Positions 38,380 to 47,827 of a stretch of 64,000 nt of DNA are shown here, one piece after another (positions within the stretch are counted from its first letter, which is position 1; every line of letters starts with the position of its first letter). Made by a program: the position numbers and the translations under genes. This DNA is from Macrostomum hystrix. Taxonomy: Eukaryota; Platyhelminthes; Macrostomidae. The notes beneath the pieces are model-generated. The model saw nothing but the letters and a program-made list of their open reading frames with translations. It was not told the origin of the DNA and did not search any database. The stretch spans positions 392,001 to 456,000 of the forward strand of contig CATNEN010000027.1 in the NCBI GenBank assembly GCA_950097015.1, in the 5' to 3' direction.

Positions 38380-39011
38380 ACATATCGAGACACCTGCTCG
38401 ATCACGAAGGCTTTTCCTACATCCTGCTCGGTGCCCTCCAGTCTGACAGCATCGAGCGCAGTCCGGAGCTAACTACTTCATTTCTGCCAGGCAGCTGTCC
38501 GAGAACAATCGAAAGATCGCAGCTATTAGCTTGCTAAAATTTTCTCCGTTTTCGCTCCGCGATATCGATCGTGCGATCGCGGAGTTGACTCCCGAGCATG
38601 ATTCTGGAATGAAGAGACTGGCTCAGGAGATGGCGGCAACGATGGAGTTGACTGTTCAGCCCGAAGGCTCCGACTACACCGTCATCTACATGAGCGGTTG
38701 CATCGCGAAGAAACTGGTGCAGAGCAGACGTGGCTGCGAGTCCTGCCGGGAGCTTCTTCTCGAGTCGGATGTTCTGACCCCGCTAGAAGTAGACGCTCCA
38801 ATCCAGTCGACTGCCTCTGCCTTTATTGACGAGATTTACCGAGATGTCCCTTTTTGGCTCACAGGATTGGCCGAAAACCGGCCTCAACTTGCAGGGGAGA
38901 AGAAAGCCTTGCGGGCCCAGTTGTTATTTCTAGAAGTCTCTGGTCTGAATAATATTCCCTTTTACATCCAAATAAACACTGGGAGCACTCAATTTAACAC
39001 CAAGTGGCAGA
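38380..39011 (+). pseudogene. P-element/THAP9-type transposase C-terminal remnant
   Basis: Reads HLLDHEGFSYILLGALQSDS then IER, the conserved core seen near the C terminus of P-element-family transposases. A short deletion with a frame change follows (about 38455). The frame resumes as SGANYFISARQLSENNRKIA and continues open past 38531. A later C-rich segment (YMSGCIAKKLVQSRRGCESC) also fits the family. The reading is interrupted at about 39012 by a retrotransposon 3' end. The THAP zinc finger and most of the catalytic domain are absent, so it is dead. The exact P-like family is not resolved. Confidence 0.65.
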
Positions 39012-39640
39012 ACGCATGCGCTTTTTCTTTCTTTCTTTTACAGGGCGCGCCCGAGCCGGAGAACCGATAAGGGCGGGGGCGCTAGAGGCGCCCCATACTG
39101 CGCAGGAGCTCGATGACCGCGGCCGGGTTCTCCATCAAGTTCTCGGCCGGGATTCCGCGTAGGGCTCGGTGGCGGTCGCCTCTTGGGCAGTGGAGGACGA
39201 CGTGGTCGACACTGTCCAACTCGCCGCAGTCGGGGCACAGCGGGGACTCGTCGACGCCGAGACGGTAGCGGGTTTTTCTGTCGATCATGCTGGCGCCCGC
39301 GCGTAGTTGGTTGACCAGGACCTGTTGCTTCCGCGGCAGGCCCTGGGGCGGGCTCCAGAAAGGGCCGACTGCTGTGGTATCCAGGTCGCGTCGGCAGCGT
39401 CGGGCGGCTGCTCTGGCGGCGTCCAACTGGATCGGGGCCTGGCTTTGGTCTAGGTTTGCCGCCCTGGCCGCCGCCTGGTCGGCGGCCTCGTTGCCGGAAA
39501 TACCGCAGTGGGCCGGGACCCAGCAGAAGCCGATCTTGGTGCCTAGCTCGATCAGGTCCAGGATGAGCTCCCAGCAATCGGCTGCTACTGAGTCCCTCTG
39601 CCCAAGTGGCCCGGCGCTCAGGGTCGTGATGGCGCTCAAA
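39012..39640 (-). mobile_element. Non-LTR retrotransposon 3' part (RNase H and CCHC)
   Basis: The minus-strand frame ending at 39082 carries the end of an RNase H domain (WVPAHCGISGNEAADQAA), then a C-terminal C-x2-C-x7-H-x4-C knuckle (CPDCGELDSVDHVVLHC). Non-LTR elements with this order (I, R1 and LOA groups) have both after the reverse transcriptase. The element is 5'-truncated: no reverse transcriptase remains. The 3' end is a (GAAA)n-like tail running into gcgcatgcg. Confidence 0.75.
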
Positions 39641-39790
39641 CGCATGCGCTTCTTCTTCTTCTGTTTCAGGGCGCCTCCGTGTGCGGACCAGCCGATCGGG
39701 AGGGGGGCAGAGGAGGGGGGCCCCATTCTGCGGATGAGCCCGATAATGGCATCCGGGGACCCCATCAGGTCGCATGCGCTGCAGTCGCTG
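39641..39790 (-). mobile_element. Second, very short 3' end of the same retrotransposon family
   Basis: On the minus strand, sequence matching the last 40 or so codons and untranslated region of the neighbouring copy (gatggggtccccggatgcc against gatggagaacccggccgcg) is followed by a GAA-rich tail and again gcgcatgcg. The copy is about 130 bp and lies head-to-tail with the longer one. The word gcgcatgcg or its inverse flanks it on both sides (about 39643 and 39773). Confidence 0.6.
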
Positions 39791-39859
39791 CTGCATCATG
39801 TCTGTGGCCAAAAGTGTGGTAAACGAGCAGCCAATTTAACACTCGGGGCACCAATTTCG

Positions 39860-40990
39860 TCCTTTTGATTTGCGCTGCTTAAAATCTCACTGCCATGAGC
39901 GATCAGGAACTTCTATCTGATTCTATCAAGCCGCCAAAGCTACGAAACTGCTCCAGATGAACAGGCAGATGGACTGCGCCGAGGAACGTACGTTAGAATA
40001 AGCGATGAGCGGTACAACCTCGTTGTGGATGCTTAGAAAGAGGCGAGCGACCGGCTGATATCGCGCGCTGGCTGCAGCTCAACAAAAACACCGTCTACTC
40101 CATTCAGAAGCGATACGAGACGACAGGACAGCGAAATCGGCGTCCGCGTGGTGGAACTCGCGGCGCAAAGCTGGGCGAGGAACAGACAGAGTGGCTGGTG
40201 CAACATCTTGACTGGAACCAAATGATGACGCTGGCAGAGATGGCACGATCGGTACAAGGTAGATTTGAAGGTCTTCCAGTGAGCACTGCTACAATCAGTC
40301 GAGCTTTAGACAAGCAGCTTATCACCTTGAAATGTCTGAGCCGGGATGCCGACATTCCTGCAGCGCGCAATACTCCAGAGAATCGACTTCGAAGGCGCGA
40401 ATTCGCTCAATGGCTGATCGAATTGCCACCCTATCATCACCCTGTCTTCTTCGATGAAACAGGTTTTAATTTATGGACTCGAATGTCACAAGGGCGCAGC
40501 AGACGTGGGCAACGAGTGAGAAGGGTCGTTGTCGCTCAGCGAGGGGTGCAGGTGAATCTGGTACAGGCCGTGTCACCAACGGCAGGTCTTCTGCATAACA
40601 AGATTGTAGCAGTCACGATGACCGCAGAAAGATTTCAGACAGTTGTGGATGAGTTACTGGAGGTTGTAAGCAATCGGAACAACATCGGAGACGCTGACCA
40701 GATGCACATTGTGATGTGATGCCAGCCTGAAGTGTAGAGACCTGCCACCTCTGGACACTCCCCTGTGGCAGAGGCGGATTCTGGTGCTGCACAGGATTGC
40801 AGAGGAGGCCACTGGTGAGGTGACTCCTGCCAAATGCGGCGGCTGGTTCAGGCAGATGCTGCGACGAGTTCCGGTCTGCTTGGCAGGGCAGCCGATTGAT
40901 GACTGAGTGGTGTTACGCTTTTTGCAAGTAACGCCGGACACTTTCTGTGCTGCACTGTTCCCTTTAATTGTTTGCATCTTGAGTTGCATT
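39860..40990 (+). pseudogene. Tc1/IS630-like transposase, broken
   Basis: A helix-turn-helix region (GERPADIARWLQLNKNTVYS) lies just downstream of an apparent frameshift and stop near 40035. The main open part (40198-40719) has the second HTH and the first catalytic Asp in FFDETGFNLW. It stops at 40719 exactly where the second catalytic Asp (usually V-M-D-N) should follow HIVM. Another frame then resumes with the family's usual C-terminal block (WQRRILVLHRIAEEATGEVT ... ending QPIDD). The middle block with the second Asp and the third acidic residue is deleted. Terminal inverted repeats were not found. Confidence 0.75.
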
Positions 40991-41173
40991 AAACTTTTGT
41001 TTACGCATATAGTTTAATTAACATTTTAATTAATCAAAGCGTAGAGTTGATAAAAAGCGTCAAAACAAGGACGCTGTACATTTTCTTCTGTACATACTAT
41101 ACTATACTGTATACTTAGTCTGGGCGCAAGGCGCAAAGTCAAAGGCGGTGGTTCCTAGTCGAGAGCCGAAAGG

Positions 41174-41180
41174 TATAAAA
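41174..41180 (+). promoter_or_regulatory. TATA box (TATAAAA)
   Basis: ggtataaaaggc is a near-ideal TATA context, 92 bases before the ATG of a small open frame at 41266. A start site near 41205 would give a 5' leader of about 60 bases. Confidence 0.45.
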
Positions 41181-41265
41181 GGCAGAGTTAAGTATAAATT
41201 TGCTGTTGTTAAATTGCATATCAAAGTGAGCGCATATAGAGTTCTCACACGGTCGACGGGCCGAG

Positions 41266-41385
41266 ATGGAATATACTTGTAATTACTTAACTCTATGCTG
41301 TATTGTCTGTTTTACTGCAGCCCTCCTCCTTTCTCATTATGGGCTTGGGACCAGACAATGGCGGAGTTGCTGCCAGTTTTACTGA
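41266..41385 (+). CDS. Small open frame with hydrophobic N-terminal segment
   Basis: 39 residues, beginning MEYTCNYLTLCCIVCFTAAL and ending with a short Arg/Trp/Cys-rich tail (RQWRSCC). The first 24 residues resemble a signal peptide or a membrane anchor. It is placed well behind a strong TATA box. A polypyrimidine-AG (tgttttactgcag, ending at 41321) inside the frame could instead be a splice acceptor. No family recognised; the length alone makes it uncertain. Confidence 0.25.
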   Translation: MEYTCNYLTLCCIVCFTAALLLSHYGLGTRQWRSCCQFY

Positions 41386-41499
41386 CTAGCAGTTTTACGG
41401 CTAAATGAGATCACAAAGAAAAACAGTAAGGTCAACTTTTAAAGAAAATTTAAATTGATTGGAAAAAAACTTTAAGCCACGTTAAGTTAAAGCTACTTA

Positions 41500-41567
<68 letters not shown>
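41500..41567. repeat. (CTG)n followed by (TCTG)n microsatellite
   Basis: About twelve CTG repeats run straight into six or seven TCTG repeats. Confidence 0.95.
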
Positions 41568-41870
41568 GCTCAAACTGAGGGATGTGGCCAAGGCTCGCAC
41601 AGCAGTGCAGAAAGGCTCGGATGGACAACTCACCCGCTTGATACTTCGCCCAGCAGGTCTCGACTCCTGTCTGCAGCTGCTCATACCGTGCTCGGTGCTA
41701 AAGCTCTTGCGCTCTTGTGCCTCCGTGTACAGCAGGTGGACGAGCAGATAGAGTCAGCTGCACTCTCTCGGCTCGCTGCTCGAGTCGCCGATAGCCTTCG
41801 ACCTCGTTGTTGATCCGGATGGACTGACACTGACTTCCAGGACTGCATGGACCGGATTCGACAGCTAATA
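41568..41870 (-). pseudogene. Possible coding remnant broken by an in-frame TAG
   Basis: One minus-strand frame reads protein-like from about 41865 (SIRINNEVEGYRRLEQRAER), meets TAG at 41700-41698, and continues in the same frame (RYEQLQTGVETCWAKYQAGE then LSIRAFLHCC) until the microsatellite. The second half resembles the mod(r) region of VPS37 ESCRT-I subunits (E-x4-K-[FY]-x2-GEL-x3-F). The match is from memory and weak. It may be a decayed exon or chance. Confidence 0.25.
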
Positions 41871-42269
41871 AAAAGAGAGATAACACTAAACTAAAGAAGT
41901 CCAAAAATGGAAATATATGACTAGATAGGCATGCCTTGAAATGCAAATAGGAAAGTATTCAGTTAAATATTTAAAATGATTAGTTGCTAATACTGATCAA
42001 ATTCATAAATAGCTTTGAAAATCAAGTTATTTATCTTCATTCCGTTTACTTAGACAAACATTGAATTTGAAATTATTTTTATTTTAAATTGTTTATATAG
42101 ATCTAAATTACGCAAAATTATCAATAGGCCTAGTTGAATTTTCAAGTCAAAATGTATACTGTGAAAAAATTATGGAATAAAACCATTTATCCTTATTTGC
42201 CCAAAGAAATATACAATGCCTCAAGTAGAGTCGATAAAATTATATCACGATTTCTTATTACTAATGTAG

Positions 42270-42650
42270 CAGGCCCCTTTTAACTGTCCATTTATACCCT
42301 CCTTTTATAGCCGTCACTTTATGTCTATGATTCATGCCCGTTTTTACACCTGCCCCAAATGAACCAGTTGCGCAGCCGACAGCACAGCCGCAGCTATTGC
42401 ACGTCGCATCTGAAGGCTGTGTACGGCTGTTCAGTCCATGGACTGGAAGACGCCACACCCACCCTCAATTACCCCAGCTGATGCTGGTACCCATTTATCA
42501 GCTGGGTGAACTGAAGCAATGCAGAGTTAAGTGTCTTGCTAAAATATGAAAAATGGTTCCAGTGGAGTCGGGAATCGAACCCCGACCTTCGAGTCGTGAG
42601 TCTGACGCCCTAACCTGCACTAGGCAACAACCACCTCGTTCTTCAATAAT
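42270..42650 (-). mobile_element. tRNA-derived SINE (family B), longest copy
   Basis: Minus-strand tRNA-like head: A-box region complement of 42606-42625 and B box ggttcgattcc, complement of 42571-42581. A body follows containing caagacacttaactctgc, cagttcacccagctg and tccatggactgaacagc. The body words recur in other copies in this window. Short words such as these are also found in SINEs of many marine invertebrates and fish. Confidence 0.8.
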
Positions 42651-43620
42651 AAGAATTTTTGACAGATGTTTCCCCGAATCTGTCCCTGCCTCTTAAAATG
42701 CGTCGAACATTAACATGCACGTACATAGTACTCCTTTGCACTGAGCAGGGAAGCATTATCCAACTTCTCTCGACGAGAGCTGATATTTTTAACACTTAGA
42801 GTTTCTGAAAATTAGCATTTGTTTATCTTATTGCATTTGCTTCTTAAAGTAGTTGTCGACACACAAGTCTAAATGACGACGTTCATGTTGGCACAAAATT
42901 TCCAAGAAACTATACGCGTTAGCAATTGACTAATAATTTCTAATGCCGCGTTCACTTGCCTGCGTATATTTAATTCTGTACAAGTGGTCTCCAGCATCCA
43001 GGTGACGTGTGGGAATCTGCAAGTCACGTCACTATTCCAATCTCCATGAAGTCGTCGTACATCCTTCAATGTTACAGTTCTGAGTTGTTTTCGTCCTTGT
43101 TGCGGGTAAAAAGCGCTTAAAAACTCACAAATATACTATTTACACACTTCGATATGACAGCTTATTAAATTTCGCTGAATGTTGTCATAGTTTTTAGGCT
43201 ACTTTATGGTTCTAAAATATGAACTAGTCATTGTGAAATGACTTTATTTAGGTAATATACACAAATCAATAAAAAACGGTCGATGCAGTAAATTATTTTA
43301 GTAAATTACTGCTTCTCTACTGTTACGTCACGTCTTATGAAGCATGCCTAGAACTCTAATGCCTCACTATTACACAATAGAATGGAATCTCTATCTTTAA
43401 GCATTTCTCAAGGTCAAGCAACAGATAGCAGGTCATCACACTATTCATTTTCACTAAGTAAGTTAAGACACAAATTCCTTTAATCTTGACTCATCTCACA
43501 CAATGAACCTAATTGTAGGAGCTACTCTACCTCAGTGTCAAGAGAACGCGGCTTGAATAGGAAAAGGAAAGCAGCAGCGGGTCGCTCTGCTGTGCAGCAT
43601 GTGAGACCAGCTTTCAAAGG
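42651..43620. other. AT-leaning non-coding region
   Basis: No gene, repeat or RNA seen. The last 100 bases form the upstream region of the peptide gene at 43764. Confidence 0.4.
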
Positions 43621-43664
43621 CTCGATGAATTTCCATGACCGGAAAAACGTGTCGATTTGGAGTG

Positions 43665-43670
43665 TATAAA
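43665..43670 (+). promoter_or_regulatory. TATA box of the peptide precursor gene
   Basis: tataaa within agtgtataaattcg, 99 bases before the ATG at 43764. With usual spacing, transcription would start near 43695. Confidence 0.6.
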
Positions 43671-43763
43671 TTCGAGTCATCTCGATGCTGGGTGGACCTA
43701 CAAGCCAAGTGCAGCTCTCAGCTTCTCAACCTGCTTCATCAAGCGACAAACAGCGACACAAGC

Positions 43764-44018
43764 ATGAAGTGGCAGTTTGCTCTCGGACTCCTGCTCTGCG
43801 CAGCCCTGGCAGCCGCCAGACCCAGCCAGGAGATGTCGGAGGAAGACGCGGAGTCGCTGCAGGCCCTTGAGGCCCTGGCTGACCTGGACGAGTCGGAATT
43901 GACAGCGGAGAAGGCCGCGGAGCTGCAGAAGAAGTGGCGAATCCGGTGGAAGCGTGTGTGGCGCGTGGCCAAGTCGGTCTACAGGGTCTACCGCATGCTG
44001 CCGATCCCTGGCAAGTAG
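43764..44018 (+). CDS. Secreted cationic Trp/Arg-rich peptide precursor (antimicrobial-peptide-like)
   Basis: 84 residues in one exon. Residues 1-18 form a signal peptide (MKWQFALGLLLCAALAAA). Residues 19-55 are an acidic pro-region rich in Glu and Asp (EMSEEDAESLQALEALADL). Lys56-Lys57 give a dibasic cleavage site. Residues 58-84 are cationic and aromatic: nine Arg/Lys, no acidic residue, Trp58/62/66 and Tyr73/76, ending Pro-Ile-Pro-Gly-Lys, where Gly-Lys suits C-terminal amidation. Acidic pro-regions paired with cationic amphipathic peptides are typical of antimicrobial peptide precursors. I recognise no named family. I chose the ATG at 43764 over an in-frame ATG at 43635 because it lies behind the TATA box and begins the signal peptide; 43635 lies upstream of the TATA box. 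No intron is needed. Confidence 0.7.
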   Translation: MKWQFALGLLLCAALAAARPSQEMSEEDAESLQALEALADLDESELTAEKAAELQKKWRIRWKRVWRVAKSVYRVYRMLPIPGK

Positions 44019-44183
44019 GCAGATGCTGCTGAGCCGCTGGCAACTGGAAACGGACCCGACTTGTCCACTATACACTCAGTTCTACTCAAACATAAACTTT
44101 ATTTCTAGCAGTGCGCGGACCATTATTATTGCGAGTTTAATATGCATGCAACTATTCATATTTGAATTTAGTTTATAACAAAC

Positions 44184-44189
44184 AATAAA
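44184..44189 (+). terminator. Polyadenylation signal of the peptide gene
   Basis: AATAAA about 165 bases after the stop codon at 44018, giving a compact transcript of roughly 520 bases from the TATA box. Confidence 0.6.
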
Positions 44190-44199
44190 CAGTTTAAAT

Positions 44200-45030
44200 C
44201 AATCTACGCTCGTAAAATGGAACATCGAGCATTCGAGCATCTAACATTCCTATAGTTGGAGATTATTTCATATAACATTACCTGATTATCTGAGTTACGA
44301 GATCGTTTTATTTGGTATTTTCTAGAGTTTAGCAATGCTACCCCTAGCTGTTGGGAGCACAGGTTTTATTCCAGACTCAAGTATCCCTATTTTAAGATAA
44401 CTTAGCGAGAATCCCTAAGCGAGAGTCCCTAGACAGAGTCAAGAGCCATGTTTCAGACGGAGAGTGTGAAATTATGGGTTCTGAGACGAGTAAGTTAGGA
44501 GTAGAAAACAAGCACGCATTCATTAGCGTCCGCGCAGTCATATTTATTGTACTAGTACGACTCAATGGCTGACTCAGCATTGTTAGGAGATTAGGGGTGG
44601 GTGCTACAGCGCCTTGCATCAGTGAGAGAAAGTAAGCATTGGAAATCTAAAAAAACAGCACAGTGGGGTGACATGGGTGCACGTGAACTATAGCCATGCA
44701 GATAGCAAATAGCGAGTATTGAAATGACAATAACTAGCTGTTATAGAGTGGCGCGCAAATAGTACTTTTGCTAAGCTATCTGACATAGAGCTTTCTACTT
44801 TGGTACGTGCAGTATAGCAACGCAGCAGCCATGATGCAGCTTAAACAGTGAGTCTGTCACCGATCAGCTAGCTATAGGATGTCGGACTGCAGGACAGCCC
44901 TCACAGAACAAAGGTAGACAAGAGCGAGCCCGCGGCATCGTCGCTGATCAATTAGCAGACGTTTGCAGGAACCATATATATACCACCGAGATAGACTAAC
45001 TGCAGACAGCGCAGAAGTTCCGTTCCCTGC
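44200..45030. other. No gene seen
   Basis: Unique DNA. Short frames on both strands lack recognisable domains. Confidence 0.4.
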
Positions 45031-45044
45031 CATCAGCGCCACGG

Positions 45045-45140
45045 CAGAAACTGCGGTCTCATTGTCGCCCGGCACTCATAGAAACGACGGTCTTCTTCGT
45101 GTTGAAAACCAGGTTGATGCTCGCTGCAACGCCAACCAGT
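45045..45140 (-). mobile_element. Possible reverse transcriptase fragment
   Basis: The minus strand reads GVAASINLVFNTKKTVVSMS, resembling the short block after the catalytic motif in non-LTR reverse transcriptases (aromatic or G-x-x-[LI]-N-x-x-K-[ST]). Only this block is readable. Confidence 0.3.
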
Positions 45141-45388
45141 TTGTCCAGTGCACAAAATTAAATAACAAATTTATTAATTCGCCAAGTTAAATTACGTGTA
45201 AAAAACTACACATATTCAGAGAGCTTTCGTTTTTACTTGGAACTCAAAGTATTGTTCTGTGATTGTTCAAACGAGTGTATATTTCATGTCTTAATTGTCA
45301 CCTGTAAATTTAGTTAGTCTATAGAACGGTCTGTACTCACATGAGCGCCGCAATCACCATAAGTGAGTCTTGCATTTACTCTTGTCTG

Positions 45389-45640
45389 TTAATCCTCGCT
45401 GAAGTCAATAGTGTACTCCTGCCTGCCGGTCATTGTTAGCAGGCAGCTGTAATTCGGTTCTAATTTGCTGCATTCACAGTCGTGATCATGAAAGTCGCAA
45501 TCTGTACCGAACTTTTTCTCCGTGCAGGCCAAGTACATTGGGGATGACTGTTCGTAGATGCTGGCAGCGGAGATTAAAGAGGCCACGACAGGATCGAATA
45601 GCCAGGCAGATTAGGTGTATGCGCATCGCTGTTAACTCTG
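45389..45640 (-). pseudogene. Small Cys-rich secreted-type frame with a frameshift
   Basis: The minus strand reads about 55 residues ending at TAA (45389), containing IYEQSSPMYLACTEKKFGTD then five closely spaced Cys in all (C, C, C-E-C, C). Upstream, an ATG in another frame (45624-45622) starts a hydrophobic MRIHLICLAI. A single-base shift near 45600 separates the two, or an acceptor (gctgccag, about 45564) joins another first exon. The function is unknown, and so is whether the gene is intact. Confidence 0.3.
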
Positions 45641-45744
45641 ATGGTACAGGGAGACAGGACTGTTGACATTTTTTTGTATACAAAGGAATTGAGATTCTAC
45701 AGTCCATGCAGGATAGAAATGGCACCTGATGATGAGCCATCTAT

Positions 45745-45965
45745 AAAGGAGGGGCTGTACAAATAGTAGATAGAGCGTCGGACTCACGACTTAAAGGTGG
45801 GGGGAGGGTTCGACTCTCGACTCCACTGGAACAAAGTGTGTCCTGTTAAATGGGCACCAGCATTAGTTGGGGTAACTGAGGGAGGGTCGGGCGCCCCCCC
45901 ACAGTCCATGGACTGAACAGCTGACGCATGCAGCGTTCAGAAGCTGCGCTTGCGAATACTTACGC
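45745..45965 (+). mobile_element. SINE family B, internally deleted copy
   Basis: tRNA-like head with gagcgtcggactcacgact and B box ggttcgactc (45807-45816), matching the 42.5-kb copy (gactccactggaac), then aatgggcaccagcattagtt and ccatggactgaacagctg. The segment with the cttaac core and the first cagctg is missing. Confidence 0.75.
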
Positions 45966-45999
45966 TTCTCCACCAAACGTGAATATACTCGTATATAAG

Positions 46000-47335
46000 G
46001 AGTCTTGCTTAGATTAACGGTCCAAGCAGGTGTTAGTTAAAAAATATCACCTATCAAAATAACAACAAGTTTTGTGACTATAAAATGTATTCCGCAAACA
46101 TTCCGATTTCCTGCAGAAATCCAATCGAAATCCGATTATATTCTGACTGCCATTTCTGGCTGGGTCATTAATGTTAAAACTGCAGAGAACAATCAGTGGT
46201 AAAAATGATGGGAACCTTGCAAGAGAGGTATCCGACGTAGATCTTCTAGCAGCAAAAAATACTTACGATTTTTTTGTTAAAGCCTTGTTTGTTAAGTCGT
46301 TTAGAATTTAACTTTCTACCGAACTATACGGAATTGTCAGGGCTGTTTCGTTCTAACATCGCGATATAACATGCAAAAGGACGCAGTTGCATCGATCTAT
46401 AACATGTTCGATGTTGCGTGTAAAATGTTTACTCCAAGAAATAATTAAATTAATAACAAGAAATAATATTTATATTGCTAGCGAGCTATACAAATTATTA
46501 ATATTACCTATAGCTAGCCAAGCTAAACTACAAATAGCTAGTTAAAAAGTAGGCATTTTTCTTATTGCTACACTGCTAGGCCTAGTAAGGGGCTTTCTAT
46601 TAGGATTACTTCAAGGTTAAAGTAGGCATTAACGCAAATTCTAACATGTTATACACCGATGTACATGCCCACTTTTTGCATGTTATAATCCGAAGTTAGA
46701 ACGAAACATTAGTGCGAATTGTACACTGTCAAACCGGCGTTAACGTGTTTTAAAATTTAAGGTGAAGAAAAGCAAAATTATCTACTTCTTCTATTCGCTT
46801 ATTTTTAACGTAGTTAATATTATTATTTTGTCATTTTATAATTTGAACCTGCAACGAGAGTCTCCATCGACCTGATGAACTTCTAGTTATTTAAGTAATC
46901 TGACCTGATTTCTATCATAACTAGCCTATGAGGTGCCATGCAAATTGTTTTCATTGTTTTGATTCGACATGTCTTGATTTCTTTCAGATATCAGAAAGAT
47001 ATCAGATGTCAAACATATTTTTTAGATAGGCCCCTATCAGAAAGATCAATATACGAGCTGTATATCATCGTATAGGCTATAGCTATGCTTGTGCTAGCTA
47101 ATAGCCTAGAGTCTATGGATTATAGGCATAGGCCTAATAGTCATAATATAGATAGGTCTAGGCCGATGCTTGTCTCCATCCCTTCCCTATTAGGCCTACT
47201 CACAAAATATTATTCATTTAGCTAGGCCTAGCTGTAATAAGTCTAAAGTCTAAGATTAAAAGGCTTGGTAGAATAAATTTAGCACATTTCAAAAAGAGGA
47301 AAATTAAATAAACTTGTAAAATATAATGAATTCTT
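46000..47335. other. AT-rich non-coding region with taggccta palindromes
   Basis: No gene. The palindromic words aggcct and taggccta occur repeatedly here and on to 49.2 kb (for example about 46577, 47128, 47194, 47223, 47347, 47431, 48190, 49050, 49199). Confidence 0.6.
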
Positions 47336-47827
47336 TGTTTTAAAGTAGGCCTATTAGCTGATACTTGATACCTTAGATTTTTTATTAGGCCCCATTCTAG
47401 TTTTAATGGATCCTAGGCATATTGTCATCTTAGGCCTACAACTTTGTCATCCACTTGGAAGGTAGGACACTTCGTCATCCAGCCAATTGGCATGCTTTAA
47501 AGTTTGGTTAGTTCGTCATCTACTAATAACAAGCAATCAAGTTTGTCATCAATAAAGTGAGGGTGGGTGGTGGGGCAGAGGTGTGTTTTAAAGTAGGCCT
47601 ATTAGCTGATACTTGATACCTTAGATTTTTTATTAGGCCCCATTCTAGTTTTAATGGATCCTAGGCATATTGTCATTTTACAACTTTGTCATCCACTTGG
47701 AAGGTAGGACACTTCGTCATCCAGCCAATTGGCATGCTTTAAAGTTTGGTCAGTTCGTCATCTACTAATAACAAGCAATCAAGTTTGTCATCAATAAAGT
47801 GAGGGTGGGTGGTGGGGCAGAGGTGTG
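47336..47827. repeat. Tandem duplication, about 248 bp
   Basis: Sequence from tgttttaaagtaggcctatt to ggtggggcagaggtgtg occurs twice in direct tandem (47336-47583 and 47584-47827). The copies are nearly identical; the second lacks about six bases in the cttaggcctac stretch and has a t/c change (ggttagttc to ggtcagttc). It must be a recent duplication. Confidence 0.9.

Noticed and set aside
39287-39868. 193-codon plus-strand frame
   Set aside because: Antisense of the non-LTR RNase H and CCHC coding sequence.
42566-42640. True tRNA gene on minus
   Set aside because: A and B boxes are good, but the acceptor stem does not close and the segment continues into a SINE body shared with other copies.
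43635-43763. Upstream in-frame ATG extending the cationic peptide precursor by 43 residues
   Set aside because: It lies upstream of the TATA box, and the extension would bury the signal peptide inside the protein.
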